DNA of 64,000 nucleotides from Paenibacillus jilunlii (GCF_900102965.1 NZ_FNGM01000003.1:186001-250000), one strand, 5' to 3'. Counted from the first letter of the stretch, positions 51,432 through 60,845 are shown. The notes: generated by a model not told the origin, from the letters alone. Numbers and translations: made by a program.

Positions 51432-52754
51432 TTATTCCGGCAACGATTTCGAATCTTCAGATCCCGGCTGTGCAAGTTCAAACTCTACTCTGCGGATGCG
51501 GTGGCGGTTCATTTCACGGACGGTAAGGGTCACATTTTCATGCGTTATACTTTTACCGATAGCGGGATCTTCCAGGTGACTGTACAGCCATCCACCGATT
51601 GTAGTCACTTCATCATCATGCAGATCAAGACCTGTCAGTTCCTTGACTTCCAGGACAGAGACATTCCCGTCGAATAAATAATGAGAATCACTCAGCTTCT
51701 CGATATTGCGGCGTTCGTCTCCGTCAAACTCATCGCGGATTTCACCGACAATTTCTTCAAGGATGTCCTCGATGGTAATCAGGCCGGAGGTTCCGCCGTA
51801 TTCATCAAGCAGCAGGGCGATATGCACACGCTCTTTCTGCATCCGGGTCAGCAGTGTTTTGACAGGAGTGACTTCGGACACGGTGAGGAGCGGCAGAATC
51901 AGGCTTTTGAAATCGAAATCCGGATTGTTGTCATACTTCAAATACAGCTGTTTGGTATTAATCATTCCGATAATATTGTCTTTACTGCCATCGGCCACCG
52001 GGAAGCGGGTGTATTGCTCCTTGCGGATGATTTCAAAATTCTCTTTCAGAGAATGGTTGGTGAACAGGCATACCATATCCGTCCGGGGCACCATAATCTC
52101 TTTGGCCAGCATTTCATCAAAGGTGAAGATACGGTTCACATAGCCATATTCGGCTTTGTTGATTTTACCGCTCTCATAGCTCTCGGAGAGAATCAGACGG
52201 ATCTCATCTTCGCTATGCGCATCTCCATGCTCGCTTGCCGGCTTCATTCCGAACATGCGGACCAGCAGGTTGGCGGAACCGTTCATTAACCAAATCAGCG
52301 GGTACAATATTTTGTAGAACCAAATAATCAGCGGTGAGGTAATTTGACCAATTTTCTCCGGAATATTGATAGCGGCCGTCTTCGGGGCAAGTTCACCGAC
52401 TACGACATGCAGGAATGTGGCAATAATGAATGCCAGGGCAAAAGCAATGGGCTCACTCACACTGTGGCTGATATTCCCAAGATCGAACAATGGAATCAGG
52501 AGCTGCTCAAAAGCAGGCTCTGCCAAGGCCCCAATCCCCAGTGCTGTAATGGTGATCCCCAACTGGCAAGCAGACAAATAGCCGTCAAGGTTGGCTGCAA
52601 CCCTTTGAACTGCCAAGGCGTTTTTTTTGCCCTCCAGCACCATCTGGCTAATCTGGCTGCCTCTCAGCCGTACCAATGCAAATTCCGTCGCTACAAAAAA
52701 AGCGGTTAAAATGATCAAAATTGCCACAAGCGTCAAACTAAGTCCTATACCCAT
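51432..52754 (-). CDS. CNNM/CorC (hemolysin C) family membrane protein, second copy
   Basis: A 440-residue paralogue of the 15020 gene with the same order: DUF21 membrane domain (ACQLGITITALGIGALAEP, HVVVGELAPKTAAINIPE), two CBS domains (MVPRTDMVCLF, LDEYGGTSGLITIEDILEEIVGEI) and a CorC_HlyC domain. Probably metal efflux. The frame is open to 52799, but the start chosen is ATG 52754, preceded by GAGAGGG; spacing is long. The two copies in one window may differ in metal or expression. Confidence 0.85.
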   Translation of the reverse strand: MGIGLSLTLVAILIILTAFFVATEFALVRLRGSQISQMVLEGKKNALAVQRVAANLDGYLSACQLGITITALGIGALAEPAFEQLLIPLFDLGNISHSVSEPIAFALAFIIATFLHVVVGELAPKTAAINIPEKIGQITSPLIIWFYKILYPLIWLMNGSANLLVRMFGMKPASEHGDAHSEDEIRLILSESYESGKINKAEYGYVNRIFTFDEMLAKEIMVPRTDMVCLFTNHSLKENFEIIRKEQYTRFPVADGSKDNIIGMINTKQLYLKYDNNPDFDFKSLILPLLTVSEVTPVKTLLTRMQKERVHIALLLDEYGGTSGLITIEDILEEIVGEIRDEFDGDERRNIEKLSDSHYLFDGNVSVLEVKELTGLDLHDDEVTTIGGWLYSHLEDPAIGKSITHENVTLTVREMNRHRIRRVEFELAQPGSEDSKSLPE

Positions 52755-52793
52755 ATAATCTTTACCATCCCTCTCGTTGTTAAAATAGGTTAT

Positions 52794-52822
52794 ACTCATA
52801 TTATGAGTTCACATGAACTCAT
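52794..52822. promoter_or_regulatory. Compound palindrome between divergent genes
   Basis: ACTCAT-ATT-ATGAGT (52794-52808) overlaps ATGAGTTC-ACAT-GAACTCAT (52803-52822), both perfect inverted repeats. It lies between the CNNM gene and the DUF1836 gene and looks like a protein-binding site for one or both. Confidence 0.5.
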
Positions 52823-52869
52823 TGTACGAACTTTTCAATGGAAAATCAAATGGCGAAGGGGTGCCATAT

Positions 52870-53637
52870 ATGGAAGCTTTTACACTCACCCGGATCGAAA
52901 TGTCCGAATTGCTGCTGTCCCTGAACGGAACTATTGAACGAAAGCCGCTGCATATCCTGCAGGATGCATGGTCAAAATTTCATTATGAAGAGGTGGAAAA
53001 GGGGGCTTCCCTCCCGGCTTTTCTGTCCACGGAGATTCCTCCCATTCTGCAAAAGCTGATTAAAGGCAGCCATGTAAAGGGGTTGTCGCTTGGAGAAATC
53101 GCCACCCTGGGCCACCTGATTGAGTATTCTACACTTTCTGCCACTTCTATGCAGAATTGGGTAAAACGCGACTTCAAAGAATATCTGGGCTCCCCCAGAG
53201 AGGGGAAAAAATATTCCGTCAATCAGGCTGCGCTTTTATTTATGATCGATGATCTGAAGGCTGCCCTCGATTTCGGGAGTATCCGCCAGCTGTTCCGGCT
53301 GCTCTTCCTGGCACCGGAGCGGGACGATGATGATCTGGTCGAACCTGCCCAGCTGTATCACGCATATGCGGAGTTGTTCGAGGAGATTAAGAGCAGTCCG
53401 GTGCTTCCGGTTCAGGGACTTGCAGACCCCAGCGCACAGCAGATGTATTCATCAAGAGCTGATAAGGTGCTAAAGGTTTCGCTCGAAAATATGATGCAGC
53501 GTTTGAACCATTTGACAAGATCCCAGCGGCATGCTGTGCGGAATATGCTGATGATTGCGGCGATCTCGGTTCAGACCTGCTATTTCCAGGCTTTGGCCCG
53601 CCAATACTGCAATGCGGCGTTATTCCTTGATTTTTGA
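52870..53637 (+). CDS. DUF1836 domain protein (possible regulator)
   Basis: A 255-residue soluble protein; the N-terminal part includes LSLGEIATLGHLIEYSTLSATSMQNWVKRDFKEYLG, a helix-turn-helix-like motif typical of DUF1836, and the C-terminal half is helical. The frame is open from 52813, inside the palindrome, but ATG 52870 behind GCGAAGGGGTG is preferred. Family function is unknown; DNA binding is inferred from the helix-turn-helix. Confidence 0.8.
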   Translation: MEAFTLTRIEMSELLLSLNGTIERKPLHILQDAWSKFHYEEVEKGASLPAFLSTEIPPILQKLIKGSHVKGLSLGEIATLGHLIEYSTLSATSMQNWVKRDFKEYLGSPREGKKYSVNQAALLFMIDDLKAALDFGSIRQLFRLLFLAPERDDDDLVEPAQLYHAYAELFEEIKSSPVLPVQGLADPSAQQMYSSRADKVLKVSLENMMQRLNHLTRSQRHAVRNMLMIAAISVQTCYFQALARQYCNAALFLDF

Positions 53638-53721
53638 ACCCGGCAAACATAGAATTGTGTAAGTGAAACAGGCAATAAAAACCAGGTTGGATAGCGGAGT
53701 TAGGAAAGAGGTGCAAAATGT

Positions 53722-54936
53722 ATGAATAATATGTCGCTGCTGCACAATCCGAAGCGAAGAAAGCTGTTGTTCAGTGCTGGCCTTAGCTGGATGTTTGACG
53801 CGATGGATGTGGGAATGATTTCTTTTGTGGTGGCGGCGCTTGCCAAGGAATGGGGCCTCGGACCGGAGAGAATCGGATATTTGACCAGTATTAATTCCAT
53901 AGGCATGGCCGTGGGAGCGGCGGCTGCAGGCATTCTGGCCGACCGTTTCGGCCGCAAATCGGTGCTGTTATGGACCCTGCTTATTTTCTCGCTGGCCAGC
54001 GGGTTATCGGCTTTTGCCGCCGGGTATGCGATGCTGTGTGTCCTGCGCTTTATCGCCGGTTTTGGGCTTGGGGGAGAGCTTCCCGTGGCCTCGACGCTGG
54101 TCTCCGAGAGCATGCCCGCCAAGGAAAGAGGCCGGGCGGTGGTCCTGCTGGAGAGCTTCTGGGCGGTCGGCTGGATTCTTTCGGCGCTGATCGCATATTT
54201 TGTGATTCCGGATTACGGCTGGAGAGTAGCTTTCGCTATTGGTGCGGTTCCTGCACTCTATGCACTATACTTGCGGCGGGCGATTGATGACTCTCCGAGA
54301 TTCGCAGAGATCCAGAAGAAAGCTCCTGTACCTTTACGGAGCCGTATCGCCACAGTCTGGTCCGGGGAATACCGCCGGTCGACAATCATGCTCTGGATTT
54401 TGTGGTTCACGGTCGTTTTTTCTTATTACGGCATGTTTCTGTGGCTGCCTACGGTTATGGTGATCAAAGGCTTCAGTCTTGTCAAAAGCTTTGAATACGT
54501 GCTGATTATGACGCTGGCACAACTCCCCGGCTACTTCACTGCCGCTTATTTCATTGAGAAATTCGGCCGCAAATTCGTGCTTGTAATCTATCTGCTGCTC
54601 ACAGCCGCCAGTGCTGCCTGGTTCGGGAATTCCAACACGGAGGGCATGCTGATGGCTGCAGGAATCTGCCTGTCGTTCTTCAATCTCGGGGCATGGGGCG
54701 GAATGTACGCTTATACGCCGGAGCTGTATCCCACAGCTATCCGCTCAACGGGAGCAGGCCTTGCGACTTCTTTTGGCCGGATTGGCGGGATTATCGCACC
54801 TACGCTGGTTGGGGTCATGGTCGGCAACGCGGTAGGAATCGGTACGATATTCATGCTGTTTTTTGTGACAATTATTATCGGTGCTTTAGCCGTGCTGTTC
54901 CTGGGTAAGGAAACAAAAGGCCTTGAACTGAGTTAG
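53722..54936 (+). CDS. MFS transporter (NiaP/sugar-acid porter type)
   Basis: A 404-residue transporter with 12 membrane segments. It shows the MFS loop motif ADRFGRKSVLL between TM2 and TM3, RFIAGFGLGGELPVASTLVSE in TM4, and YTPELYPTAIRSTGAGLATSFGRIGGIIAP in the second half. This resembles the metabolite:H+ symporters such as NiaP and YceI (nicotinate). The substrate is uncertain: nicotinate, aromatic acids or sugar acids are possible. ATG 53722 follows AAAGAGGTG. It is upstream of the Shango-like operon but separated by a terminator. Confidence 0.82.
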   Translation: MNNMSLLHNPKRRKLLFSAGLSWMFDAMDVGMISFVVAALAKEWGLGPERIGYLTSINSIGMAVGAAAAGILADRFGRKSVLLWTLLIFSLASGLSAFAAGYAMLCVLRFIAGFGLGGELPVASTLVSESMPAKERGRAVVLLESFWAVGWILSALIAYFVIPDYGWRVAFAIGAVPALYALYLRRAIDDSPRFAEIQKKAPVPLRSRIATVWSGEYRRSTIMLWILWFTVVFSYYGMFLWLPTVMVIKGFSLVKSFEYVLIMTLAQLPGYFTAAYFIEKFGRKFVLVIYLLLTAASAAWFGNSNTEGMLMAAGICLSFFNLGAWGGMYAYTPELYPTAIRSTGAGLATSFGRIGGIIAPTLVGVMVGNAVGIGTIFMLFFVTIIIGALAVLFLGKETKGLELS

Positions 54937-55031
54937 CCTTCAATCTCCACCTGAGGCTTGATGTTGGTCAAGCAAGAATGCTAATATTAGTAGTAGGTTA
55001 TTTAGACAGGTTTATTCATACCGGAAGAACA

Positions 55032-55070
55032 CAAACGGTTCCTTCACTTCTGTGAACAGGACCGTTTTTT
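55032..55070 (+). terminator. Intrinsic terminator before the Shango-like operon
   Basis: AAACGGTTCC pairs with GGACCGTTTT, with TTCAC/GTGAA inside, followed by six T. It lies between the MFS gene and sngA, about 95 bases after the MFS stop. Confidence 0.8.
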
Positions 55071-55097
55071 CGTAAGACCGGAATCGGGGGGAGAGAC

Positions 55098-56795
55098 TTG
55101 AGCAGAGACGGAAAAGAGCCGCATTTTACAGAGCTGGTGTGGGAGAGCACGGAGCAGAATCTGCCGATTCCTCCGCGTGCTTCGGCTGACCTCAAGGTTC
55201 CCAGGCCTCCGGCAGCCGTTCCGAAGAAAAAAGCTCCGGAAGATACCACCATACAGCTTCAGCTATGGGATATGGAAGAGCCGCAAGAGCCGGTAACGAC
55301 GACGGAGAGCCAGTTCGTGGCCCGCGCCAGGGAGCTGGTAGATCACAAGGAAACGGCATCGCTGTTTGTTCCTTTCAAAAGCTACTGGCCCACCTATGGT
55401 CACATGACCGGGGCGCAGAGCAGATGGTATTTCTTTTGGCGGGATGAGGTAAGACACGGCAGATATCCCAAAACAGATCTGTCTTATATCTTTCTGCATG
55501 TCTATGAGCTGATCAATGGTGTAGGATGGGACGAGCCTGAGGATGGATACCGTCAGCTGAATTTGTTATGGGAAGCCTACCGGGATCAATATAAAAGACT
55601 GGATCAATATCTGGGCGGCTGGATTGCGGATTTCTCATTGGTCCATCACCTGGATGTTCCGCTGTCGGGGATTGTCGCCCGTTCACGCGGTCTTGCCGGT
55701 GATCTGGCTGAGCTTGAGCTGATGCGCTGTCTGACCGCAGCACCGGAGCAGCTTACTTTTGAAGTGCTGACTGTGATGTCGGATTACGATATCAGCAAAT
55801 CGAAATTTTATGCGGGTGAAGGCAAAGCTGCGGCGGAGCGTTATATTCCACAGGTGGTTGCGTTGATTGACGCTTATGTGGCCCGCAAGCACGGCTCGAA
55901 TCTGATTGGTATGTTTCCTCCGGGTCCGGCAGTGGTCAGGGAGCGTTATCTGTTTCGCAGTGCAGTATATGACATCTCATTGTATGGTTATTCTGTGCTT
56001 GTCCCTGTGGTGCGGATCAGTAAATCTCCACCACTGCGCAGTCTGATTACACGCCTGTTCCGGTTGACGGAGAACAAGCTGCGGGAGCTGCTGGGCTACC
56101 GGGGCAGATTGAAGGATGTAAGAGTTGAAGCGGACATGGCGGATCTGGTAATGCGGTTCCTGCAGCGCGAATTCCGCAAGGCGGAGCAGCTGGAAAAGGG
56201 GCCGGCCGTTGTCATTGATGCTAAGAAGCTTGAACAGCTTCAGAACGATTCTGACATCGTGAGGACGCTGCTTACGGTTGAAGAGGCCGGAGAGTTTGAG
56301 GGACGGTCTGCCGAAGCAGAGGCTGACGGTGATGTGACGGGACGGACGGAGGTACCAGCTGCAGATGAGGCTGGTAAGCAAGTTCAATCGGCTGATCCAG
56401 CGGGAGCTGAAGACGCCAGTGAAGCGTCAGCTGAGGAGGGGCATGAAGCTGTGAAGCGGCCTGCCGGTTCCGAAGCGGCTTCAATTGGAGAAGCAAGCGG
56501 TGCTGTGGCTGAGGTCCAGCAGGATTCCGCCAATGGCGCTGCTGCGCTGTGGCATTCATTTGCTGCGGCGCTGACTCCGCTGGAGCGGGAGGCGGTTCGT
56601 GCGCTTGCGGAAGGCAGGGGAATGGCAGCGGTACAGCATTTGGCTTCAGCAGGCGGAACAATGGCGGAGCTGCTGGTCGATGGGATTAATGAGACTGCTA
56701 TGGACCTGCTTGGTGATCTGCTTATAGATGAAGAAGAGTTGAACGGGGAATTTATGCCAATGCTGCAATACTTGGGTGGGGTGAATGATCGATGA
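55098..56795 (+). CDS. TerB-domain protein of a Shango-like anti-phage operon (SngA-like)
   Basis: A 565-residue protein. A disordered start (about 1-75) precedes a TerB_N-type domain (about 88-300, with FVPFKSYWPTYGHMTGAQSRWYFFWRDEVRHGRY and IFLHVYELINGVGW). A long Ala/Glu-rich low-complexity linker (about 395-490) precedes a TerB_C-type helical end. As I recall, SngA of the Shango system is a TerB-domain protein encoded before an ATPase and a helicase, the same order as here. Start TTG 55098 with GGGGGGAGAGAC. It overlaps the next gene by ATGA. Confidence 0.8.
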   Translation: MSRDGKEPHFTELVWESTEQNLPIPPRASADLKVPRPPAAVPKKKAPEDTTIQLQLWDMEEPQEPVTTTESQFVARARELVDHKETASLFVPFKSYWPTYGHMTGAQSRWYFFWRDEVRHGRYPKTDLSYIFLHVYELINGVGWDEPEDGYRQLNLLWEAYRDQYKRLDQYLGGWIADFSLVHHLDVPLSGIVARSRGLAGDLAELELMRCLTAAPEQLTFEVLTVMSDYDISKSKFYAGEGKAAAERYIPQVVALIDAYVARKHGSNLIGMFPPGPAVVRERYLFRSAVYDISLYGYSVLVPVVRISKSPPLRSLITRLFRLTENKLRELLGYRGRLKDVRVEADMADLVMRFLQREFRKAEQLEKGPAVVIDAKKLEQLQNDSDIVRTLLTVEEAGEFEGRSAEAEADGDVTGRTEVPAADEAGKQVQSADPAGAEDASEASAEEGHEAVKRPAGSEAASIGEASGAVAEVQQDSANGAAALWHSFAAALTPLEREAVRALAEGRGMAAVQHLASAGGTMAELLVDGINETAMDLLGDLLIDEEELNGEFMPMLQYLGGVNDR

Positions 56796-58111
56796 GTGAA
56801 CTTAAAATACCAAAGCGGATGACGACTGCGCTCGTGAACTCACTGACTGCGGGAGTAGTACCGCGTATTGGTCTGGAGCATATCGCGGTGGGCCGCAGGC
56901 CCGAGGTCGAGTCCATACTCCGGGATATGGAGAACATCGCAGAGGGCGGAGCTGCCTTCAAGCTGATCACCGGCAAATTCGGCAGCGGCAAAAGCTTCCT
57001 GCTGCAGATTATCCGCAATTACGCCATGGACCGGGACTTTGTGGTTGCGGATGCCGACCTGTCCCCGGAACGGCGGCTGGTTGGAACCAAAGGGCAGGGC
57101 CTGGCCACTTACCGGGAGCTGATGAGCCATCTCTCCACACGCACACGCCCGGACGGCGGAGCGCTGGAGATGATCCTCCAGAAGTGGATCATCAGCCTTC
57201 AGCAAGCCGTGATGCAGGAGAAAGGCTGCGGTCCCGACGCCCCGCAGCTTGGACAAGAGGTGGAGCAGCGGATCTATACAGTGGCTTCCGAAATGCGCGG
57301 ACTTGTGCACGGATTTGATTTTGCCAAGGTGCTGGCAACCTACTGGAACGGCCACAAGCTTGCCGATGACGGGCTGAAGCAGGATTCCCTGCGCTGGCTG
57401 CGCGGCGAGTTCGCTACCCGCACCGAAGCGCGCAAGGCTCTGGGGGTAGGGGTCATCATCGACGATGATAACTGGTACGATTATATGAAGCTATGGGCTG
57501 AGTTCACAGGGAGCATCGGCTATAAGGGGCTGCTGCTGTTTATTGATGAAGGTGTGAACCTGTATAAGATCACCAACAGCATCTCACGCCAGAGCAACTA
57601 TGAGAAGCTGCTGACTATGTTCAATGATACGATGCAGGGCAAGGCGGAGCGGCTGGGGATTTTTATCGGCGGGACCCCCCAGTTTGTCGAAGACAGCCGG
57701 CGCGGGCTGTTCAGCTACGAAGCCCTGCGTTCACGGCTCGTCGCCGGACGTTATGGCGGGACGGGGCTGAATAATTTTACCGGGCCGATTATTGCCCTGG
57801 AGATGCTCTCCCACGAGGAAATTCTGGTGCTGCTGCAGAAGCTGCGGGATATACATGCCCTTCATTACGGGTATGAAGCTAAGCTGGCGCAGGAGCAGCT
57901 GGTGCATTTCATGGAGGAAGCCGTAGGCCGGCTGGGGGCAGACGAGCTGCTCACCGCACGTGAAGTCGTGCGGGATTTCATGGACCTGCTGCATACCTTG
58001 CATCAGCATCCGGAACTGTCGTTCGATAAGCTTGTCGGCGAGCGGACGGCCAAGCCTGCCGAACCGGCAACGAATGAGCTGGACGGATTCCTGGCGGAGT
58101 TTGATCTATGA
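56792..58111 (+). CDS. BrxD-like P-loop ATPase (SngB-like)
   Basis: A 439-residue BREX-type ATP-binding protein (DUF2791/BrxD family). Walker A GKFGSGKS lies at 61-68, Walker B-like GLLLFIDEGVNLY near 248-260, and the later FIGGTPQFVEDSRRGLFSYEALRSRL is a family segment. It is probably an AAA+-like switch that powers or recruits its neighbours. It overlaps both flanking genes by four bases, so all three are made together. The other BREX genes (brxC, pglX, pglZ) are absent. Confidence 0.85.
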   Translation: MSELKIPKRMTTALVNSLTAGVVPRIGLEHIAVGRRPEVESILRDMENIAEGGAAFKLITGKFGSGKSFLLQIIRNYAMDRDFVVADADLSPERRLVGTKGQGLATYRELMSHLSTRTRPDGGALEMILQKWIISLQQAVMQEKGCGPDAPQLGQEVEQRIYTVASEMRGLVHGFDFAKVLATYWNGHKLADDGLKQDSLRWLRGEFATRTEARKALGVGVIIDDDNWYDYMKLWAEFTGSIGYKGLLLFIDEGVNLYKITNSISRQSNYEKLLTMFNDTMQGKAERLGIFIGGTPQFVEDSRRGLFSYEALRSRLVAGRYGGTGLNNFTGPIIALEMLSHEEILVLLQKLRDIHALHYGYEAKLAQEQLVHFMEEAVGRLGADELLTAREVVRDFMDLLHTLHQHPELSFDKLVGERTAKPAEPATNELDGFLAEFDL

Positions 58112-60306
58112 GCAGCAATCCGTTCTACAGGCTGGCACCGTTTATCAAGGAATTTATCTATAAGAACCGCTGGGAAACGCTGCGCGAAGCCCAAGTGGAT
58201 GCCTGCCGTGTGCTGTTCGATACGCCGCATCATCTGCTCATTGCTTCCGGAACGGCTTCCGGCAAGACGGAAGCAGCTTTCTTTCCGGCCCTTACCCAAC
58301 TGCATGAAGCTCCTTCAGCTTCGGTAGGCATTCTTTACATTGCACCGCTTAAGGCGCTGATCAATGACCAGTTCACCCGGTTGAACGACCTGCTGCGTGA
58401 AGGGAACATTCCGGTCTGGCATTGGCATGGAGATGTGCCGCAGGCAGACAAGACAAAGCTGATGCAGAATCCCTCGGGCGTGCTGCAGATTACCCCGGAA
58501 TCGCTGGAAGGGCTGCTGATGAACCGCCCCAACGCTATTCCGGCATTGTTCCATGATCTTCGCTTCATTATAGTCGATGAAGTGCATGCCTTCATGGGGG
58601 CGGACCGCGGCATCCAGGTGCTTAGCCAGCTGGCGCGGATCTCGCGCATGGCCGGCTGCCACCCGCGGCGGATCGGGCTGTCGGCCACGCTGAGCGACTA
58701 CGCTTCCGTTACGGAATGGCTGGCCGCCGGTACCCGCGAGAGCGTGGAAGTCTCCGCACCGCAGGGCGGGCGCAAGCTGCGCCTCAGCGTAGAGCATTTC
58801 TCTTTCCCGGATGCACGGGACGAAGTGCAGGCCGAGCATCTGGAGCGGGCGCGGCAGGCGTATTATGGCTTCATCTATGACCATACGCATCTGAAGAAGG
58901 CGCTCATTTTCACCAACAGCCGCTCGGATGCCGAGGAGGCCATCCTGGAGATGCGGCGGCTTGCTGCGAAGCGCGGGGAGCGCGACGTGTTCCATGTCCA
59001 TCACGGCAGCATCTCCGCGATGCTGCGTGAAGAGACGGAGGCTGCGCTCCGTCAGGGGCCCGGCCCGGCGGTGGCGGCAGCCACGCTGACGCTGGAGCTG
59101 GGCATTGACCTGGGCGAGCTGGAGCGCGTGCTCCAGCTCGGTGCGCCTTACAGCTGCGCGAGCTTCGTGCAGCGGCTGGGACGCTCCGGGCGGCGGGGCG
59201 ACGCCGCTTCGGAGATGGTCTTCGTCACGCCGGAGGAAGAGGACGAGGAGGCCCAGCTTCCGGCGCGGATGCCGTGGACGCTGCTGCGGGCTATCGCCGT
59301 CATCGAGCTCTACGTGCGCGAGAAATGGGTCGAGCCGCTGGCCGTGCGCCAGCTTCCGGTGGGGCTGCTCTACCATCAGACGATGAGCATCCTGAAGAGC
59401 ATGGGCGAAGCGGAGCCGGAGGATCTGAAGGCGGCCGTGCTGAGCCTGCCGTCCTTCAGCGGCATCGAGCCGGGAGATTATGATGCGTTCATGGAATATA
59501 TGATCGGCATGGGCCATATTGAGACCATGGATGAGGGCAGCCTGCTGGTTGGGCTGGCCGGGGAGAAGATCGTCAATAACTTCCGTTTCTATGCGGTCTT
59601 CAAAGACGATGAGGAGCACGTGGTATATAACGGCACCGAAGAGATTGGCTCAATAACCACTGTCCCGCCACCGGGATACTGCTTCACCCTTGCGGGCAAG
59701 CTGTGGAAGGTCGAAGAGGTGGATAACCGCCATAAAGCCGTATATGTCAAAGGCTCGCGCGGCAAAGTAGACACCTTATGGCTGGGTGCGGGCGGGGATG
59801 TGCATACCCGCATTATGACCAAAATCCGTGAGGTGCTGGGAGCTACGGCACTATATCCCTATCTGGCGCCCAGCGCGGCAGCGAGACTCGAACGGGCCCG
59901 CCGTCTGGCCAAGGAAAGCGGACTGCTCAAGCATTCGGTGCTTCCGGCCGGAGGGGATTCGATGTTCATTCTGCCCTGGGCGGGGAGCCGGCAGTTCCGG
60001 ACGCTGGAACGGCTGCTGAAGAATAATCTCAAAGGCCCGCTGGGATTGCGTTCTGTGACCCCTATGGAGCCTTATTATATGGTCGTTTCCGGAAAGACAG
60101 ATGCAGAAACGCTCGAGCAGGAGATCATCGCCGAAGCCACCGCCGCACCAGATCCGATTGCTCTCCTGGGACCCGATGAAGCGCCTTACCTTGGCAAATA
60201 TGACGAATTCATTCCCCACGACCTGCTGCGCAAAGCCTTTTCCCTCGACGGCCTGGATGTTCCGGGATTGGTAGAGGTGCTGAAGCAGTGGAAGGAGGCA
60301 GAATAA
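58108..60306 (+). CDS. DEAD/DEAH-box Lhr-like helicase (SngC-like, BrxHI-like)
   Basis: A 732-residue SF2 helicase. Motif I is ASGTASGKTEAAF (46-58), motif Ia LYIAPLKALINDQF, motif II IIVDEVHAF, motif III GLSATLSDY, and motif VI QRLGRSGRRGD near 355-365. A long C-terminal region with a winged-helix-like part follows, as in Lhr helicases. It ends the three-gene operon. Bases about 59040-59400 are 65-80% GC by hand count, well above both ends of the gene. Terminator follows at 60360. Confidence 0.87.
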   Translation: MSSNPFYRLAPFIKEFIYKNRWETLREAQVDACRVLFDTPHHLLIASGTASGKTEAAFFPALTQLHEAPSASVGILYIAPLKALINDQFTRLNDLLREGNIPVWHWHGDVPQADKTKLMQNPSGVLQITPESLEGLLMNRPNAIPALFHDLRFIIVDEVHAFMGADRGIQVLSQLARISRMAGCHPRRIGLSATLSDYASVTEWLAAGTRESVEVSAPQGGRKLRLSVEHFSFPDARDEVQAEHLERARQAYYGFIYDHTHLKKALIFTNSRSDAEEAILEMRRLAAKRGERDVFHVHHGSISAMLREETEAALRQGPGPAVAAATLTLELGIDLGELERVLQLGAPYSCASFVQRLGRSGRRGDAASEMVFVTPEEEDEEAQLPARMPWTLLRAIAVIELYVREKWVEPLAVRQLPVGLLYHQTMSILKSMGEAEPEDLKAAVLSLPSFSGIEPGDYDAFMEYMIGMGHIETMDEGSLLVGLAGEKIVNNFRFYAVFKDDEEHVVYNGTEEIGSITTVPPPGYCFTLAGKLWKVEEVDNRHKAVYVKGSRGKVDTLWLGAGGDVHTRIMTKIREVLGATALYPYLAPSAAARLERARRLAKESGLLKHSVLPAGGDSMFILPWAGSRQFRTLERLLKNNLKGPLGLRSVTPMEPYYMVVSGKTDAETLEQEIIAEATAAPDPIALLGPDEAPYLGKYDEFIPHDLLRKAFSLDGLDVPGLVEVLKQWKEAE

Positions 60307-60359
60307 AAAGGCAAGCTGAGACACCTAAAAAGCCTGTCTTTGCAGTATTCAGTAATGCG

Positions 60360-60391
60360 GGAACTCTCGATGTCCGGGAGTTCTTTTTTTT
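60360..60391 (+). terminator. Intrinsic terminator of the Shango-like operon
   Basis: GAACTC (60361-60366) pairs with GAGTTC (60378-60383), with CG-rich inner pairs, followed by seven T. Confidence 0.8.
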
Positions 60392-60606
60392 ACTGTTTAG
60401 GAGGTTATGGTTTCCCTTTTGTTAATGAAGGTTGGCGCGTCGCGGTATCCAGCCGAGCGGGCCGTCAAGGCGTGTGCATGAAGTTGAAGTTAAGTAGCAG
60501 TAAATTCAGCAGAGTACCCAAAAGGGTGGAAGTCAGTCAAAGTAGATAGCATTTTTTGAGCTTTTTTCTAACTAGCGCGTCATTCAAAGAAGCAGGTGAG
60601 CAGTGC

Positions 60607-60845
60607 TAGTTGGAAAAAGTGAACTTATTTCTCCCCAAAATCAGCAATTGTGAGATTGAAGTGGAAAAAGGAAACTTAATTAGGCCATATTTCCTCTTCA
60701 GGGCCGAAATGAGCTGAATTAGTTGCCCTTTTTCCACTTCACCTGCGGAGAAATTGGGTGCACAAGCAAAATAGTTACCCTTTTTCCACTTGGAATGACC
60801 GAAGGGGTGACAATGGGTTCTCCAGGCAACGCTAATCTGAAATTC
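60607..60845. repeat. Dispersed palindromic repeat, copy 2
   Basis: About 240 bp matching 36329-36568 along its whole length, with scattered substitutions and the same four GGAAAAAG/CTTTTTCC motifs: forward at about 60609 and 60661, inverted at 60719-60740 and 60772-60791. It ends with TTCTCCAGGCAACGCTAA. It lies between the helicase operon and a sugar transporter. The remaining sequence of 60307-61037 holds no gene. Confidence 0.9.

Noticed and set aside
56792..60306. Full BREX system
   Set aside because: Only BrxD-like and helicase genes are present; brxC, pglX, pglZ and brxA/B are missing, and the TerB gene fits Shango better.
60340..60549. Small + strand frame of 69 codons after the helicase operon
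   Set aside because: It runs through the operon terminator and has no ribosome site.
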